Part shown: piece by piece, positions 1 through 6,439 of the stretch | Layout of the letters: each line of letters opens with the position of its first letter | How positions within the stretch are numbered: the first letter of the stretch is position 1 | Assembly (NCBI GenBank): GCA_017631135.1 | Contig: JAGBTW010000039.1 | Span: 1-8,200 of the forward strand | DNA from: Alistipes sp. | Lineage (GTDB): Bacteria; Bacteroidota; Bacteroidia; Bacteroidales; Rikenellaceae | Reading direction: 5' to 3' | DNA: 8,200 nucleotides | Notes under the pieces: model-generated | What the model was told of the DNA's origin: nothing | What the model saw: the letters and a program-made list of their open reading frames with translations, nothing else | Databases searched by the model: none | Program-made: the position numbers and the translations under genes

Positions 1-717
1 GACCGTGGTTGTAACGTAGCTGCTCCTGGTGGTGAGTATGCTCCTACCACATGGGCAGAGCCTGGTTGTGTCCTCTCTACATTGCCTAACGACAAGTATG
101 GCTTCAGCCAGGGTACATCTATGGCATGTCCACACGTATCGGGTATCGCAGCGTTGGCTATCTCTTACGCTTTGGATAACAACATCGTGCTCACATTGCC
201 CGAGTTGAAGGATATTATTGTAAGTTCTGTAAATAACATTAACCCATACCTTACTGGTTTCAAAACTAATGTATCGGGTGGTACACTTAACCTTGCGACA
301 TACAACAAGAAGATGGGTACAGGTCTTATCGATGCTTACCGTGTGTTGATGGCTGTGCGTGGCACAAAGTGTATCGCTATCCCTCTCAACGAGGAGGTTC
401 TCATCAACGTATCTTCTTACCTCGGCGATGGTACAAATGCTGACATCAAGATGCTCGAGAGCGAGATTTCGCAGGAGGTAATCGATGCACTCGGCATCGA
501 GAACTTGAAGTGGATGGGTGGTAAGCTCATGCTCACATGTACAAAGCCTGGCACAGCACTCGTAACCTTGAAGTATATCGCTGGTGGTAACAACAAGGGT
601 GGTGGCCAGATTACAGGTGGTATGGAGGCTCAGCAGGAGTTTGCATTCATTGTTCGCCCAGGCGTAGAGGTTGATGGTGGCACAAACTATCCTATCACAC
701 CTGGCGGTTGGTTGTAA
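1..717 (+). CDS. S8 family (subtilisin-like) serine peptidase, C-terminal part
   Basis: The frame is open from the first base, so this is the 3' end (238 residues) of a longer gene whose start, Asp and His catalytic residues and oxyanion Asn lie off the window. Visible residue 40 is the catalytic Ser in GTSMACPHVSG. It is preceded by NVAAPGG and STLPNDKYG, which match the subtilisin order APG...STLP..KYG..NGTSMA closely. The subtilase fold appears to end at about residues 106-121 (MGTGLIDAYRVL). The last ~115 residues are a beta-rich tail of unknown function ending in PGGWL. The protein is probably exported and degrades proteins or peptides outside the cytoplasm; that is inferred from the family because the signal peptide is not visible. 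A lipoprotein gene follows after 40 bases with no terminator between, so co-transcription is likely. Thr codons are mostly ACA with no ACG, unlike the C10 gene downstream. The family call is very secure; the substrate is unknown. Confidence 0.95.
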   Translation, partial: DRGCNVAAPGGEYAPTTWAEPGCVLSTLPNDKYGFSQGTSMACPHVSGIAALAISYALDNNIVLTLPELKDIIVSSVNNINPYLTGFKTNVSGGTLNLATYNKKMGTGLIDAYRVLMAVRGTKCIAIPLNEEVLINVSSYLGDGTNADIKMLESEISQEVIDALGIENLKWMGGKLMLTCTKPGTALVTLKYIAGGNNKGGGQITGGMEAQQEFAFIVRPGVEVDGGTNYPITPGGWL

Positions 718-757
718 TATCGCATATTGAGTATATAAAACTTAAAGATTGAGAAAT

Positions 758-1204
758 ATGAAGTGTTTGAAGATAGTATCTTTGGCGATGTTGTTGCTCG
801 TGGCGTTGACTGGCTGCGGCGATAAGGAGAAAGGCAAGAATAAAGGTAACATTGTCGTAGGTGAGTGGGCACTTGTGCAGTGGAACGAGACAACTCCCGA
901 GTTCCATGTATATGTAGACTTCAACGAGGATGGTACATTCGAGATGTATCAGCAGGTGTGGTCTTTGGACTATGAGTACTTTAATGGTACATACACCATC
1001 TCTGGCGATGTGCTTACAGGTGTATATGCCGATGGCACTAACTGGGCATGTGGCTACCGCGTGAACGTTGTCGATGGTCAGCTTGTCATGTACAGCCAGG
1101 AGGATATCTCTGTAACAAGCGTATATGAGAAGTGCACTATCTCGGAGGAGATTAAGGCTGAGGCTACAGCTACTCGTGCTGCCGAGGTCGTTCCCTTCTT
1201 GTAG
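758..1204 (+). CDS. small lipocalin-like lipoprotein
   Basis: This is a predicted 148-residue lipoprotein. The N-terminus has a short basic start, a hydrophobic core and a lipobox LTGC with the lipidated Cys at residue 20. A charged linker (DKEKGKNKG) follows, which may tether it to the inner or outer membrane. The mature part has the repeated beta-strand grammar of small Bacteroidetes lipocalin-like domains: GEWALVQW near residue 32, FNEDGTFEMY, then FNGTYTISGDVLTGVYADG and a late LVMYSQED strand. ATG at 758 is chosen over an in-frame TTG at 749 because it gives a normal signal peptide. The gene sits 40 bases behind the S8 protease and ends before a hairpin terminator, so the two probably share a transcript. 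The function is not known; it could bind a small ligand or partner the protease. No catalytic motif is visible. The lipoprotein call is strong, the fold assignment moderate. Confidence 0.85.
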   Translation: MKCLKIVSLAMLLLVALTGCGDKEKGKNKGNIVVGEWALVQWNETTPEFHVYVDFNEDGTFEMYQQVWSLDYEYFNGTYTISGDVLTGVYADGTNWACGYRVNVVDGQLVMYSQEDISVTSVYEKCTISEEIKAEATATRAAEVVPFL

Positions 1205-1232
1205 TGGAATCCTTGTAATATAATGCAAAATG

Positions 1233-1271
1233 TGGGGTAATTCTGTTTCGAGGAGTTACCCCAATTTTATT
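1233..1271 (+). terminator. intrinsic terminator after the lipocalin-like lipoprotein gene
   Basis: The arm TGGGGTAA (1233-1240) pairs perfectly with TTACCCCA (1256-1263). The stem extends inward by about four more pairs, two of them G-T wobbles, to a loop of roughly seven bases. It is followed by ATTTTATT. It lies 29 bases past the lipoprotein stop and just before the C10 start, so it separates the S8/lipoprotein unit from the C10 unit. The T-tract is interrupted, so some read-through is possible. Confidence 0.75.
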
Positions 1272-1276
1272 AAACT

Positions 1277-3019
1277 ATGAAGCGATTTTTACTTTTGTGT
1301 GCCCTCGTTGCTATGTCTGCGAGCGTCGCTTATGGTGATGGGGTCACCTCTGACGAGGCTTTGCGCATTGCGCGCGAGGTGTTGGCTGGTGCTACGCGTG
1401 GCGGCGATGTCGCAGTTGCGTGGGATAGCTCTGCGCTTGGCACTACGCGCGGTGCAGATGAGATGCCCACGTTCTATGTCATTTCTGCGACCTTGGGCAG
1501 TGGTTTTGTTATCGTTGCGGGCGATGATGCTCTATGCCCCGTGTTGGCATACTCCCCAACCTATGCCGCCCCTTCATCAGCGGTGCTACCTCCAAGTTTT
1601 GAGGGCTGGTTGCGCTATATAGACTCTGCTGTGCGCTATGCGCGCGAACATCGTGTTGTGGCAGATGATGTTACGGCGCAGTTGTGGAGCGAGGCGTACA
1701 AACCCGTTGATGCCGTGATGCTCAATACGGCGCGTTGGAGTCAGGTACCTCCGTATAATGACCAATGTCCGCTGGATGGCGATGCTCATAGCCTTACGGG
1801 ATGCACGCAGACCGCCATGGCGATAATCATGCGCCACCACCGTTGGCCAGAGAGAGCATGGGGTGTTACGGAGTCGTATGTTACTGCTACGCGAGGCATC
1901 GAGGTTGGTGCGCGTGACCTTAACCATGCCTACGATTGGGATAATATGCTCGACACCTATGTCGAGGGTAAGTATAACGACGCGGAGGCAGAGGCTGTGG
2001 CAGTGCTTATGGCAGACCTCGGTCACGCCTTCAAGGCGGACTATACGGCTGTGGATACGGGTGCTATGCCCGACTATATGTCGTTGTACAAGAACTTTGG
2101 TTATAGCCCCGCGGCGAATGTCGTTGTGCGCAGGGTGCACTCCGATGATTTCTGGAAGAGCATGCTCCGCAAGGAGATAGAGGCGGGTCGCCCGCTCTAC
2201 TATGCGGGATATACCGCCGAGGGTGCGGGTCACGCCTTTGTGCTTGATGGCGTCGACGAGAACGACTACTTCCATGTCAACTGGGGATGGGGTGGCGTCT
2301 ACGATGGCTTCTTTATGATTGACACTCTTACGCTCGGTGAGGAGTACCTCTTCGATACGCAGCACTGGGCGGTCTTTGGTATGCTCCCCATGCGCGATGG
2401 TGAGGTTGAGAATTGGTTGAGCCTCGCTTCGGTGGGCTTGAGTACCTCGACTAAGGTGTTCGAGAGGGGTGTGGCGTTCGAGATCTCGCCCATATCGTTG
2501 AGCAATAGCTCGCAGTTGGATTTTTATGGTGAGGTACGCGTAGCATTGTGCGATAAGGCGGGAGAGATTAAGTCGTGGACTACGGATGCGGTGAGCATCA
2601 CGCTGCCATCGCTATATGTCAGCAGCACGGATAGGCTGCGAGGAGTCATAGATGATGACATTGTTGAGGGCGATAGGCTCGCACTCTTCTATTGCAGTCG
2701 CGATGGTGAGAGGTGGCACAGAGTTGAGTCAAGCGTGGAGAGCGCCTGCTCGGAGATTATCGTTAAGCATGCCCCTATTGGCGACACCACCTCGATGTGG
2801 TTTGACAAGGAGAGTGGCATTCTTGTGGTTAAGTATGACGACGATGTGAAGTCGGCGCTCTACTTCTTGGGCGAGTATATCGAGACGGGTGTTACGATAA
2901 CCAAGGGGCGTATGCTCATCGATACGAAGCTCTTGCAGCGCGGTGCTTCGTACACAATCTACCTCGAGCGCAAGGATGTGGAGTCAAAAAGCATAATGTT
3001 TACACTAAATCAGTTGTAG
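1277..3019 (+). CDS. secreted C10 family (streptopain/PrtT-like) cysteine protease
   Basis: This is a 580-residue preproprotease. Residues 1-20 form a signal peptide, with likely cleavage after VAYG. Residues ~21-135 are a Spi-type inhibitory prodomain, shown by DEALRIAREVL and then FYVISA...GFVIVAGDDALCPVLAYS. The peptidase domain has the nucleophile Cys176 in LTGCTQTAMA, the catalytic His319 in GAGHAFVLDG, and the conserved NWGWGG loop (residues 335-340), in the order seen in streptopain. Residues ~380-580 are an extra beta-rich C-terminal region I do not recognise. In this family, removal of the prodomain activates a broad endopeptidase; B. fragilis C10 enzymes are secreted or surface proteins. 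A terminator lies upstream, but no good TAnnTTTG element is visible in the short gap, so its promoter is unresolved. Thr codons are mostly ACG. The next gene starts three bases after the stop, implying an operon. No Por-type sorting tail is seen. Confidence 0.95.
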   Translation: MKRFLLLCALVAMSASVAYGDGVTSDEALRIAREVLAGATRGGDVAVAWDSSALGTTRGADEMPTFYVISATLGSGFVIVAGDDALCPVLAYSPTYAAPSSAVLPPSFEGWLRYIDSAVRYAREHRVVADDVTAQLWSEAYKPVDAVMLNTARWSQVPPYNDQCPLDGDAHSLTGCTQTAMAIIMRHHRWPERAWGVTESYVTATRGIEVGARDLNHAYDWDNMLDTYVEGKYNDAEAEAVAVLMADLGHAFKADYTAVDTGAMPDYMSLYKNFGYSPAANVVVRRVHSDDFWKSMLRKEIEAGRPLYYAGYTAEGAGHAFVLDGVDENDYFHVNWGWGGVYDGFFMIDTLTLGEEYLFDTQHWAVFGMLPMRDGEVENWLSLASVGLSTSTKVFERGVAFEISPISLSNSSQLDFYGEVRVALCDKAGEIKSWTTDAVSITLPSLYVSSTDRLRGVIDDDIVEGDRLALFYCSRDGERWHRVESSVESACSEIIVKHAPIGDTTSMWFDKESGILVVKYDDDVKSALYFLGEYIETGVTITKGRMLIDTKLLQRGASYTIYLERKDVESKSIMFTLNQL

Positions 3020-3022
3020 GAG

Positions 3023-3616
3023 ATGAGAAGAGTCTTGTTTATGGCGGCTGCATTGCTCATGGTGGCAGTTGGCTGCAAAAATAGTAGTACTGACATCGAC
3101 ACACCTCCACCCTTTGTCTTGGAGATTGCAAATAGTGATATATCCATAGACCATACGGCTCAAAACGTTGAGTTCGAGGTGGTTTGTAACCAAGATATTA
3201 ATGTAAACTTTGCTGTCGACTGGCTCGAAGTTGTCGAGGTGCGCCACGACGATGATTATGTTGTTGTTCTGCGCGCAATGAAGAATATGTCGCCCAAAGA
3301 GCGCTACGCCAAGATATTTGTTGTGGCGGGAGAGGAGGAGCGCATAGTAACGCTCAAACAGATGGGTGTGGCAGATGTTATGCAGGTGGTAATTGCTCAT
3401 CGTAACCAGCACCTTGACTCTCCAGAGTGGGGTGGTACTGCTGTCGCGGGTACGATTGATTGGGGCGATGACTGCTCGGAAAGCTACACCGAGGGTATCA
3501 GCCACGACTATGCAGACGCAGAGCGCCACACGGCAACATTTACGATGTCGGGTGCTACGTCGTTTAGAATAGAGAGTATCGGTGATATGGATAGCCTGAC
3601 GATTGCCGTAGACTAA
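3023..3616 (+). CDS. BACON-domain lipoprotein with a PKD/BspA-like WGD module
   Basis: This 197-residue predicted lipoprotein has a signal peptide ending AVGC, with the lipidated Cys at residue 18. Residues ~33-114 read as a BACON-like beta-sandwich: an N-terminal FVLEIANSDISI strand, a central WLEVVEV strand, the NMSPKERYAKIFVVAG segment and a closing IVTLKQMG strand. Residues ~119-197 contain GTIDWGDD (143-150) and a downstream FTMSGATSFRIESI. This resembles the WGDG module that precedes leucine-rich repeats in BspA-like surface proteins, but no repeats follow. BACON domains are thought to bind carbohydrate, mucin or protein; binding here is inference. The start codon is three bases after the C10 stop, with AGGAG overlapping that stop, so the genes are tightly coupled and the product may act with the protease. 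Its TAA overlaps the waaA stop on the other strand. The lipoprotein call is firm; the domain calls are moderate. Confidence 0.8.
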   Translation: MRRVLFMAAALLMVAVGCKNSSTDIDTPPPFVLEIANSDISIDHTAQNVEFEVVCNQDINVNFAVDWLEVVEVRHDDDYVVVLRAMKNMSPKERYAKIFVVAGEEERIVTLKQMGVADVMQVVIAHRNQHLDSPEWGGTAVAGTIDWGDDCSESYTEGISHDYADAERHTATFTMSGATSFRIESIGDMDSLTIAVD

Positions 3617-4854
3617 CCCGCCGTTGGAAATATGACACCCATTATGGTGTCGGTAGCTCCGCAATGCTCCTTGGTATAACTGCGTGCCGAGGAGCTTGCT
3701 TTTTGTAGTGGCTCGCCATCACTCTTGAGAGGCTCAAACCATGCCTCGAGCTCCTTGGCAGAGGTTACGGAGTGCGCAGCGCCAAGCTCCACCATGTCGC
3801 ACGCCTCGCGAAACTTGTGGTAGTTGGGACCAAAGGCTATGGGTAGACCAAATGTAGCTGCCTCGAGCGTGTTGTGTATGCCCACACCAAAGCCGCCACC
3901 GATGTATGCCCAGCGGGCGTAGCTATATGCCGAGGATAGCATGCCTATGGTGTCGAGAATCATGAGCTGGACACCACTAAAGTCGCTCATATTGGCGGAG
4001 CGCGTATAGCGCACCACGCCACCATCGACAGATGCCTCGAGATGCTTCATGCGTGCCTCGTCCATCTCGTGGGGAGCAATCAAGAAGCGTATGTCGGGGT
4101 GTCGGTTTATAAGCTCTATGAGCAACTCCTCGTCCTTGCCCCATGTCGAGCCCGCAACAAAGAGTGGCTCTCCCATCGCAAAGCGCTCTATAAGCTCTAT
4201 GCGTCTTGCTGCGCGCGCTATCGCCGCCACGCGGTCGAAGCGTGTGTCGCCAGCAACGATGCTTCGGTCGTATCCCACGCCGCGCAGTAGCTCACACGAC
4301 CTGTCATCCTGCACGAAGATGGCGTTGTAGCTGTCGAGTGCGCGTCGCCAAATGCCACCCCATGGTTGGAAGTGTATCTGCGAGGGTCGGAATATTGCCG
4401 ATATGAGGTATGTGGGCACATTGCGTCGGCGCAACTCGCCAAGGTAGTTGAGCCAGAACTCATACTTCACAAATATTGCAACATCGGGGTGCACAGCATC
4501 AAGGAAGCGCCTTACGTTGGACGGCTTGTCAGAGGGGAGGTAGAATATGTGGTCGGCACCAGGGTAGTTCTTGCGCACCTCGTACCCCGAGGGGGAGAAG
4601 AACGTAAGCACAATAACCGCCTCGGGCATAAGCTCCCTTATGCGCTCGATGACGGGGCGACCCTGCTCAAACTCGCCCAATGATGCGGCATGCAGCCACA
4701 CGACTCGCCCCTTGACGCTCGCCATGCGCTCGGCGATGTGGTCGAGAATATCCTTGCGACCCTCGCACCATAGCCTTGCCTTATTGTTGCTGTGCGCGGC
4801 AAGTTTGATGCCCGCCTCGTATATGCTAACTCCTATATTATATAACAGCCCCAT
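3613..4854 (-). CDS. waaA: 3-deoxy-D-manno-octulosonic acid (Kdo) transferase
   Basis: This 413-residue GT30 glycosyltransferase transfers Kdo from CMP-Kdo onto the lipid A precursor at the inner face of the cytoplasmic membrane, an early step of LPS assembly. The N-terminus LLYNIGVSIYEAGIKLAA is the usual membrane-anchoring segment, followed by KARLWCEGRKD. WLHAASLGE carries the catalytic Glu at residue 61. Other family landmarks are SPSGYE (~87-92), KYEFW (130-134), GDTRFDR (202-208), AGSTW (234-238), PHE (261-263) and the sugar-nucleotide motif GGGFGVGIHNTLEAA with FGPNYHKF (~319-348). ATG at 4854 is preferred. An in-frame TTG 17 codons upstream would translate through a hairpin and is not family-like. 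Length is normal. The gene follows yraN after 57 bases and converges on the BACON lipoprotein gene with a 4-base overlap. One waaA product may add one or two Kdo residues; sequence cannot say which. Confidence 0.97.
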   Translation of the reverse strand: MGLLYNIGVSIYEAGIKLAAHSNNKARLWCEGRKDILDHIAERMASVKGRVVWLHAASLGEFEQGRPVIERIRELMPEAVIVLTFFSPSGYEVRKNYPGADHIFYLPSDKPSNVRRFLDAVHPDVAIFVKYEFWLNYLGELRRRNVPTYLISAIFRPSQIHFQPWGGIWRRALDSYNAIFVQDDRSCELLRGVGYDRSIVAGDTRFDRVAAIARAARRIELIERFAMGEPLFVAGSTWGKDEELLIELINRHPDIRFLIAPHEMDEARMKHLEASVDGGVVRYTRSANMSDFSGVQLMILDTIGMLSSAYSYARWAYIGGGFGVGIHNTLEAATFGLPIAFGPNYHKFREACDMVELGAAHSVTSAKELEAWFEPLKSDGEPLQKASSSARSYTKEHCGATDTIMGVIFPTAG

Positions 4855-4862
4855 GTCCACTA

Positions 4863-4903
4863 TAATAAATAGGGGTTGCCGCAATGGTCTATTGGACAAC
4901 CCC
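4863..4903 (-). terminator. possible terminator or attenuating hairpin between yraN and waaA
   Basis: On the minus strand GGGGTTG and CAACCCC (outer arms 4897-4903 and 4872-4878) form a perfect 7-bp stem. An inner CAAT/ATTG stem (4882-4885 with 4891-4894) closes a five-base loop. The minus-strand sequence after it is TATTTATTATAG, only partly T-rich. It lies just after the yraN stop and about 17 bases before the waaA start. It may reduce rather than block read-through, or protect the end of the upstream message. It also explains why the short open frame upstream of waaA is not real N-terminal coding. Confidence 0.45.
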
Positions 4904-4911
4904 AAGATAGT

Positions 4912-5268
4912 TTACATTATGTTCTCTACATACTCCACTGCGATGCTGCCACCATCGTTCCATGTTACGGCAATAAGGTCGAACTGCAACTCAAGAGGCG
5001 TTCTGTGTATTGCGCGATACGACATAGCGCCGCGGCGCAGAGTCCTTATCTTCTGCTCGTCGATGCTGTCGTAGGCACTCTGCCAGCCACCCTCCTTGCG
5101 GCTCTTTACTTCGATGAAGTGCAGCGTGTCGTAGTGCTGTGCTATGATGTCTATCTCGTAGCGCCCCGCACGCCAATTGCGCTCCACAATGTAGAAGCCC
5201 CTCTCGCGTAGCCACTCCGTGGCGATGTCCTCGCCGCGGTTGCCTATTATGAATGTAGAGTTGCCCAT
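4912..5268 (-). CDS. yraN: YraN/UPF0102 family putative endonuclease
   Basis: This 118-residue cytoplasmic protein has the full UPF0102 motif set: NRGEDIATEWLRERG (GE at residues 12-13), then ERNWRAGRYEIDII with Glu38 and Asp40, and FIEVKSR with the E-x-K pair Glu53/Lys55. This arrangement is that of the restriction-endonuclease-like (PD-(D/E)XK) fold, with Asp40, Glu53 and Lys55 as likely metal-binding and catalytic residues. Length is typical. The family has no settled biological role; structure-specific DNA cleavage or DNA processing is often suggested. The start ATG lies 15 bases after the pepE stop, so it is probably translated from the pepE transcript. A hairpin follows the stop. The family call is strong; the function is weakly known. 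Confidence 0.93.
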   Translation of the reverse strand: MGNSTFIIGNRGEDIATEWLRERGFYIVERNWRAGRYEIDIIAQHYDTLHFIEVKSRKEGGWQSAYDSIDEQKIRTLRRGAMSYRAIHRTPLELQFDLIAVTWNDGGSIAVEYVENIM

Positions 5269-5283
5269 CGCGTGTGAAGATGC

Positions 5284-5997
5284 TTACTTCGCGCGACGAA
5301 TGAGGAAGTCGATGTTGTCGCCTGGCTGCACCTCGAATGTCTCGCGACCCTTCTTGAAGATGCGCATGGGGCGTGAGCCGATAAGCTGTATACCCTCGTC
5401 GTTGATGCGGAGCATACAACCCTCGCGAAGACCTACGACATAGCGGCTGCGGTTAGCCTCGAGGTACTCCAAGATGCGCTGCTCGCGTGTCTCGCCAGCG
5501 TGACCCTCGGGGTTAGCGTCGAGGTAGTGGGGGTTAATCTGGAACGATACCAAGCCGATGGCGCGGAATGACTCGGGCTGCACAATAGGCATGTCGTTTG
5601 TGGTGCAGATTGTGGGGCAAGTAACGTTGCTACCTGCTGACCAGCCAATGTAGGGCACACCTGCCTTAACGCGGTGGAATATCATGTCGAGGAGCTCCTC
5701 CTCCTGCATCTTCTTCAAAAGTGCGAATGTGTTACCGCCGCCGATTACGATAGCCTGGGCGTGGCGCAAGAAGTTACGCTTGTTGAGCGCGTGGTGAATA
5801 GAGCGCACCTTGATGCCTATCTCGTTGAAGCGCGCCTGTACCTTTGCTTCGTACTCGTCGTAAGAGTATGTCACAGCAGCGTAGGGTACAAAAACAACCT
5901 CGCTGACACCCTCGAGTGTCTTTGCAATCTCTGCGATAGGGTATTTAAGATATGCCTCGCCGGCATTGGTAGAATTGGAAATTAATAAAAGATTCAT
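5284..5997 (-). CDS. pepE: peptidase E (alpha-aspartyl dipeptidase, family S51)
   Basis: This 237-residue cytoplasmic dipeptidase hydrolyses dipeptides with an N-terminal aspartate, recycling peptides to amino acids. It starts MNLLLISNSTNAGEAYL, the normal PepE N-terminus. The class-I-glutamine-amidotransferase-like nucleophile elbow GWSAGSN carries Ser120. Asp135 and His157 (in NPHY) complete a triad at the same residue numbers as Salmonella PepE. Other landmarks are FVPYA (~36-40) and AIVIGGGNTFALLK (82-95). Length is close to the ~229 of enterobacterial enzymes. It is the first gene of the minus-strand cluster pepE-yraN-waaA, read from a promoter in the gap shared with acpP. The link to LPS synthesis appears to be genomic rather than functional. 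Confidence 0.97.
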   Translation of the reverse strand: MNLLLISNSTNAGEAYLKYPIAEIAKTLEGVSEVVFVPYAAVTYSYDEYEAKVQARFNEIGIKVRSIHHALNKRNFLRHAQAIVIGGGNTFALLKKMQEEELLDMIFHRVKAGVPYIGWSAGSNVTCPTICTTNDMPIVQPESFRAIGLVSFQINPHYLDANPEGHAGETREQRILEYLEANRSRYVVGLREGCMLRINDEGIQLIGSRPMRIFKKGRETFEVQPGDNIDFLIRRAK

Positions 5998-6068
5998 AAA
6001 GCGTTGATTATTAGTTGTTTATTATACTTATGCTTAAAATGGGTGATAATTTTTTAGCGTAATAATGT

Positions 6069-6076
6069 CAAAGATA
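6069..6076 (-). promoter_or_regulatory. Bacteroidetes -7 promoter element for pepE
   Basis: The minus strand reads TATCTTTG, a perfect match to TAnnTTTG, about 71 bases upstream of the pepE start. No clear -33 TTG is found at the usual 19-21 base spacing. The predicted transcript start is around 6062. The element lies back-to-back with the acpP -7 element, 13 bases away. Confidence 0.6.
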
Positions 6077-6089
6077 ATAAAAAAAGTGT

Positions 6090-6097
6090 TACATTTG
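6090..6097 (+). promoter_or_regulatory. Bacteroidetes -7 promoter element for acpP
   Basis: TACATTTG matches TAnnTTTG exactly, 89 bases upstream of the acpP ATG. A good -33 TTG is not seen; the expected place falls on the pepE -7 element. The A/T-rich surroundings suit a strong housekeeping promoter. The predicted transcript start, near 6101-6103, coincides with the start of a 9-bp hairpin. Confidence 0.65.
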
Positions 6098-6100
6098 CAC

Positions 6101-6129
6101 AGTCGAGCAAAAAAAAAATGTGCTCGGCT
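6101..6129 (+). other. hairpin near the 5' end of the acpP leader, with A-rich loop
   Basis: AGTCGAGCA (6101-6109) pairs with TGCTCGGCT (6121-6129) to give nine base pairs including one wobble. The 11-base loop is nine A residues followed by TG. It begins where the acpP transcript is predicted to start, so it could protect the RNA 5' end or affect initial transcription through the A-tract. About 57 bases of A/T-rich leader follow before the ATG, which lacks a Shine-Dalgarno sequence, as is common in Bacteroidota. The stem is seen directly; its role is inferred. Confidence 0.55.
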
Positions 6130-6186
6130 ATAAGTTACAGTAGCAAGAAAGATACTACTATAATGTTTAACTAAAACTTATTTATT

Positions 6187-6420
6187 ATGTCAGAAATTCA
6201 GTCAAAAGTTGTCGAGATCATCGTTGACAAGTTGGGCGTTAAGGAGTCAGAGGTTGTTGCAGAGGCAAGCTTCACAGCACACCTCGGTGCAGATTCTTTG
6301 GATCAGGTAGAGCTTATCATGGAGTTCGAGAAGGCTTTCGATCTTCAGATTCCCGATGCAGATGCAGAGAAGATTCAGACAGTAGGTGACGCTATCAGCT
6401 ACATCGAGTCTCACAAGTAA
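6187..6420 (+). CDS. acpP: acyl carrier protein
   Basis: This 77-residue acidic protein carries growing fatty acyl chains on a 4'-phosphopantetheine arm for type II fatty acid synthesis in the cytoplasm. The attachment Ser37 is in [16 protein letters not shown], the classic DSL motif at the start of helix II. The rest follows the four-helix pattern, with [23 protein letters not shown] closing the protein. Length and charge are normal. One small difference is [11 protein letters not shown] where many homologues have FTNDLGADSLD. Codons are those of a highly expressed gene. It is preceded by a consensus -7 promoter and followed by a structured gap and then rnc. The ketoacyl synthase gene fabF, expected next in Bacteroidales, is not here. 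Confidence 0.98.
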   Translation: MSEIQSKVVEIIVDKLGVKESEVVAEASFTAHLGADSLDQVELIMEFEKAFDLQIPDADAEKIQTVGDAISYIESHK

Positions 6421-6439
6421 TAACTGATCTGTCCTCTTC

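Noticed and set aside
749..757. TTG start three codons upstream of the lipocalin-like lipoprotein ATG
   Set aside because: The ATG at 758 gives a standard lipoprotein signal peptide, and there is no sign that TTG is used.
695..1228. Open frame of about 177 codons on the minus strand over the lipocalin-like gene
   Set aside because: The plus-strand gene has a clean signal peptide and lipobox; the reverse frame has no family-like motif and no promoter.
1586..2365. Long open frame on the minus strand inside the C10 protease gene
   Set aside because: It is antisense to a gene with a full catalytic set, its translation shows no recognisable domain, and it is rich in His, Arg and Ile as expected from reverse reading of this codon use.
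3634..3651. Bidirectional terminator between the BACON lipoprotein and waaA genes
   Set aside because: The stem is only six pairs, lies within waaA codons and lacks a T-tract on either side; it is mentioned only as a structure.
3005..3664. Minus-strand frame of about 219 codons over the BACON lipoprotein, also reaching into the waaA end
   Set aside because: It overlaps two well-supported genes, and its translation is low in recognisable motifs. It appears to be a shadow frame.
4855..4905. TTG-initiated 17-residue N-terminal extension of waaA
   Set aside because: The bases form a hairpin, and the family N-terminus begins at the downstream ATG (4854).
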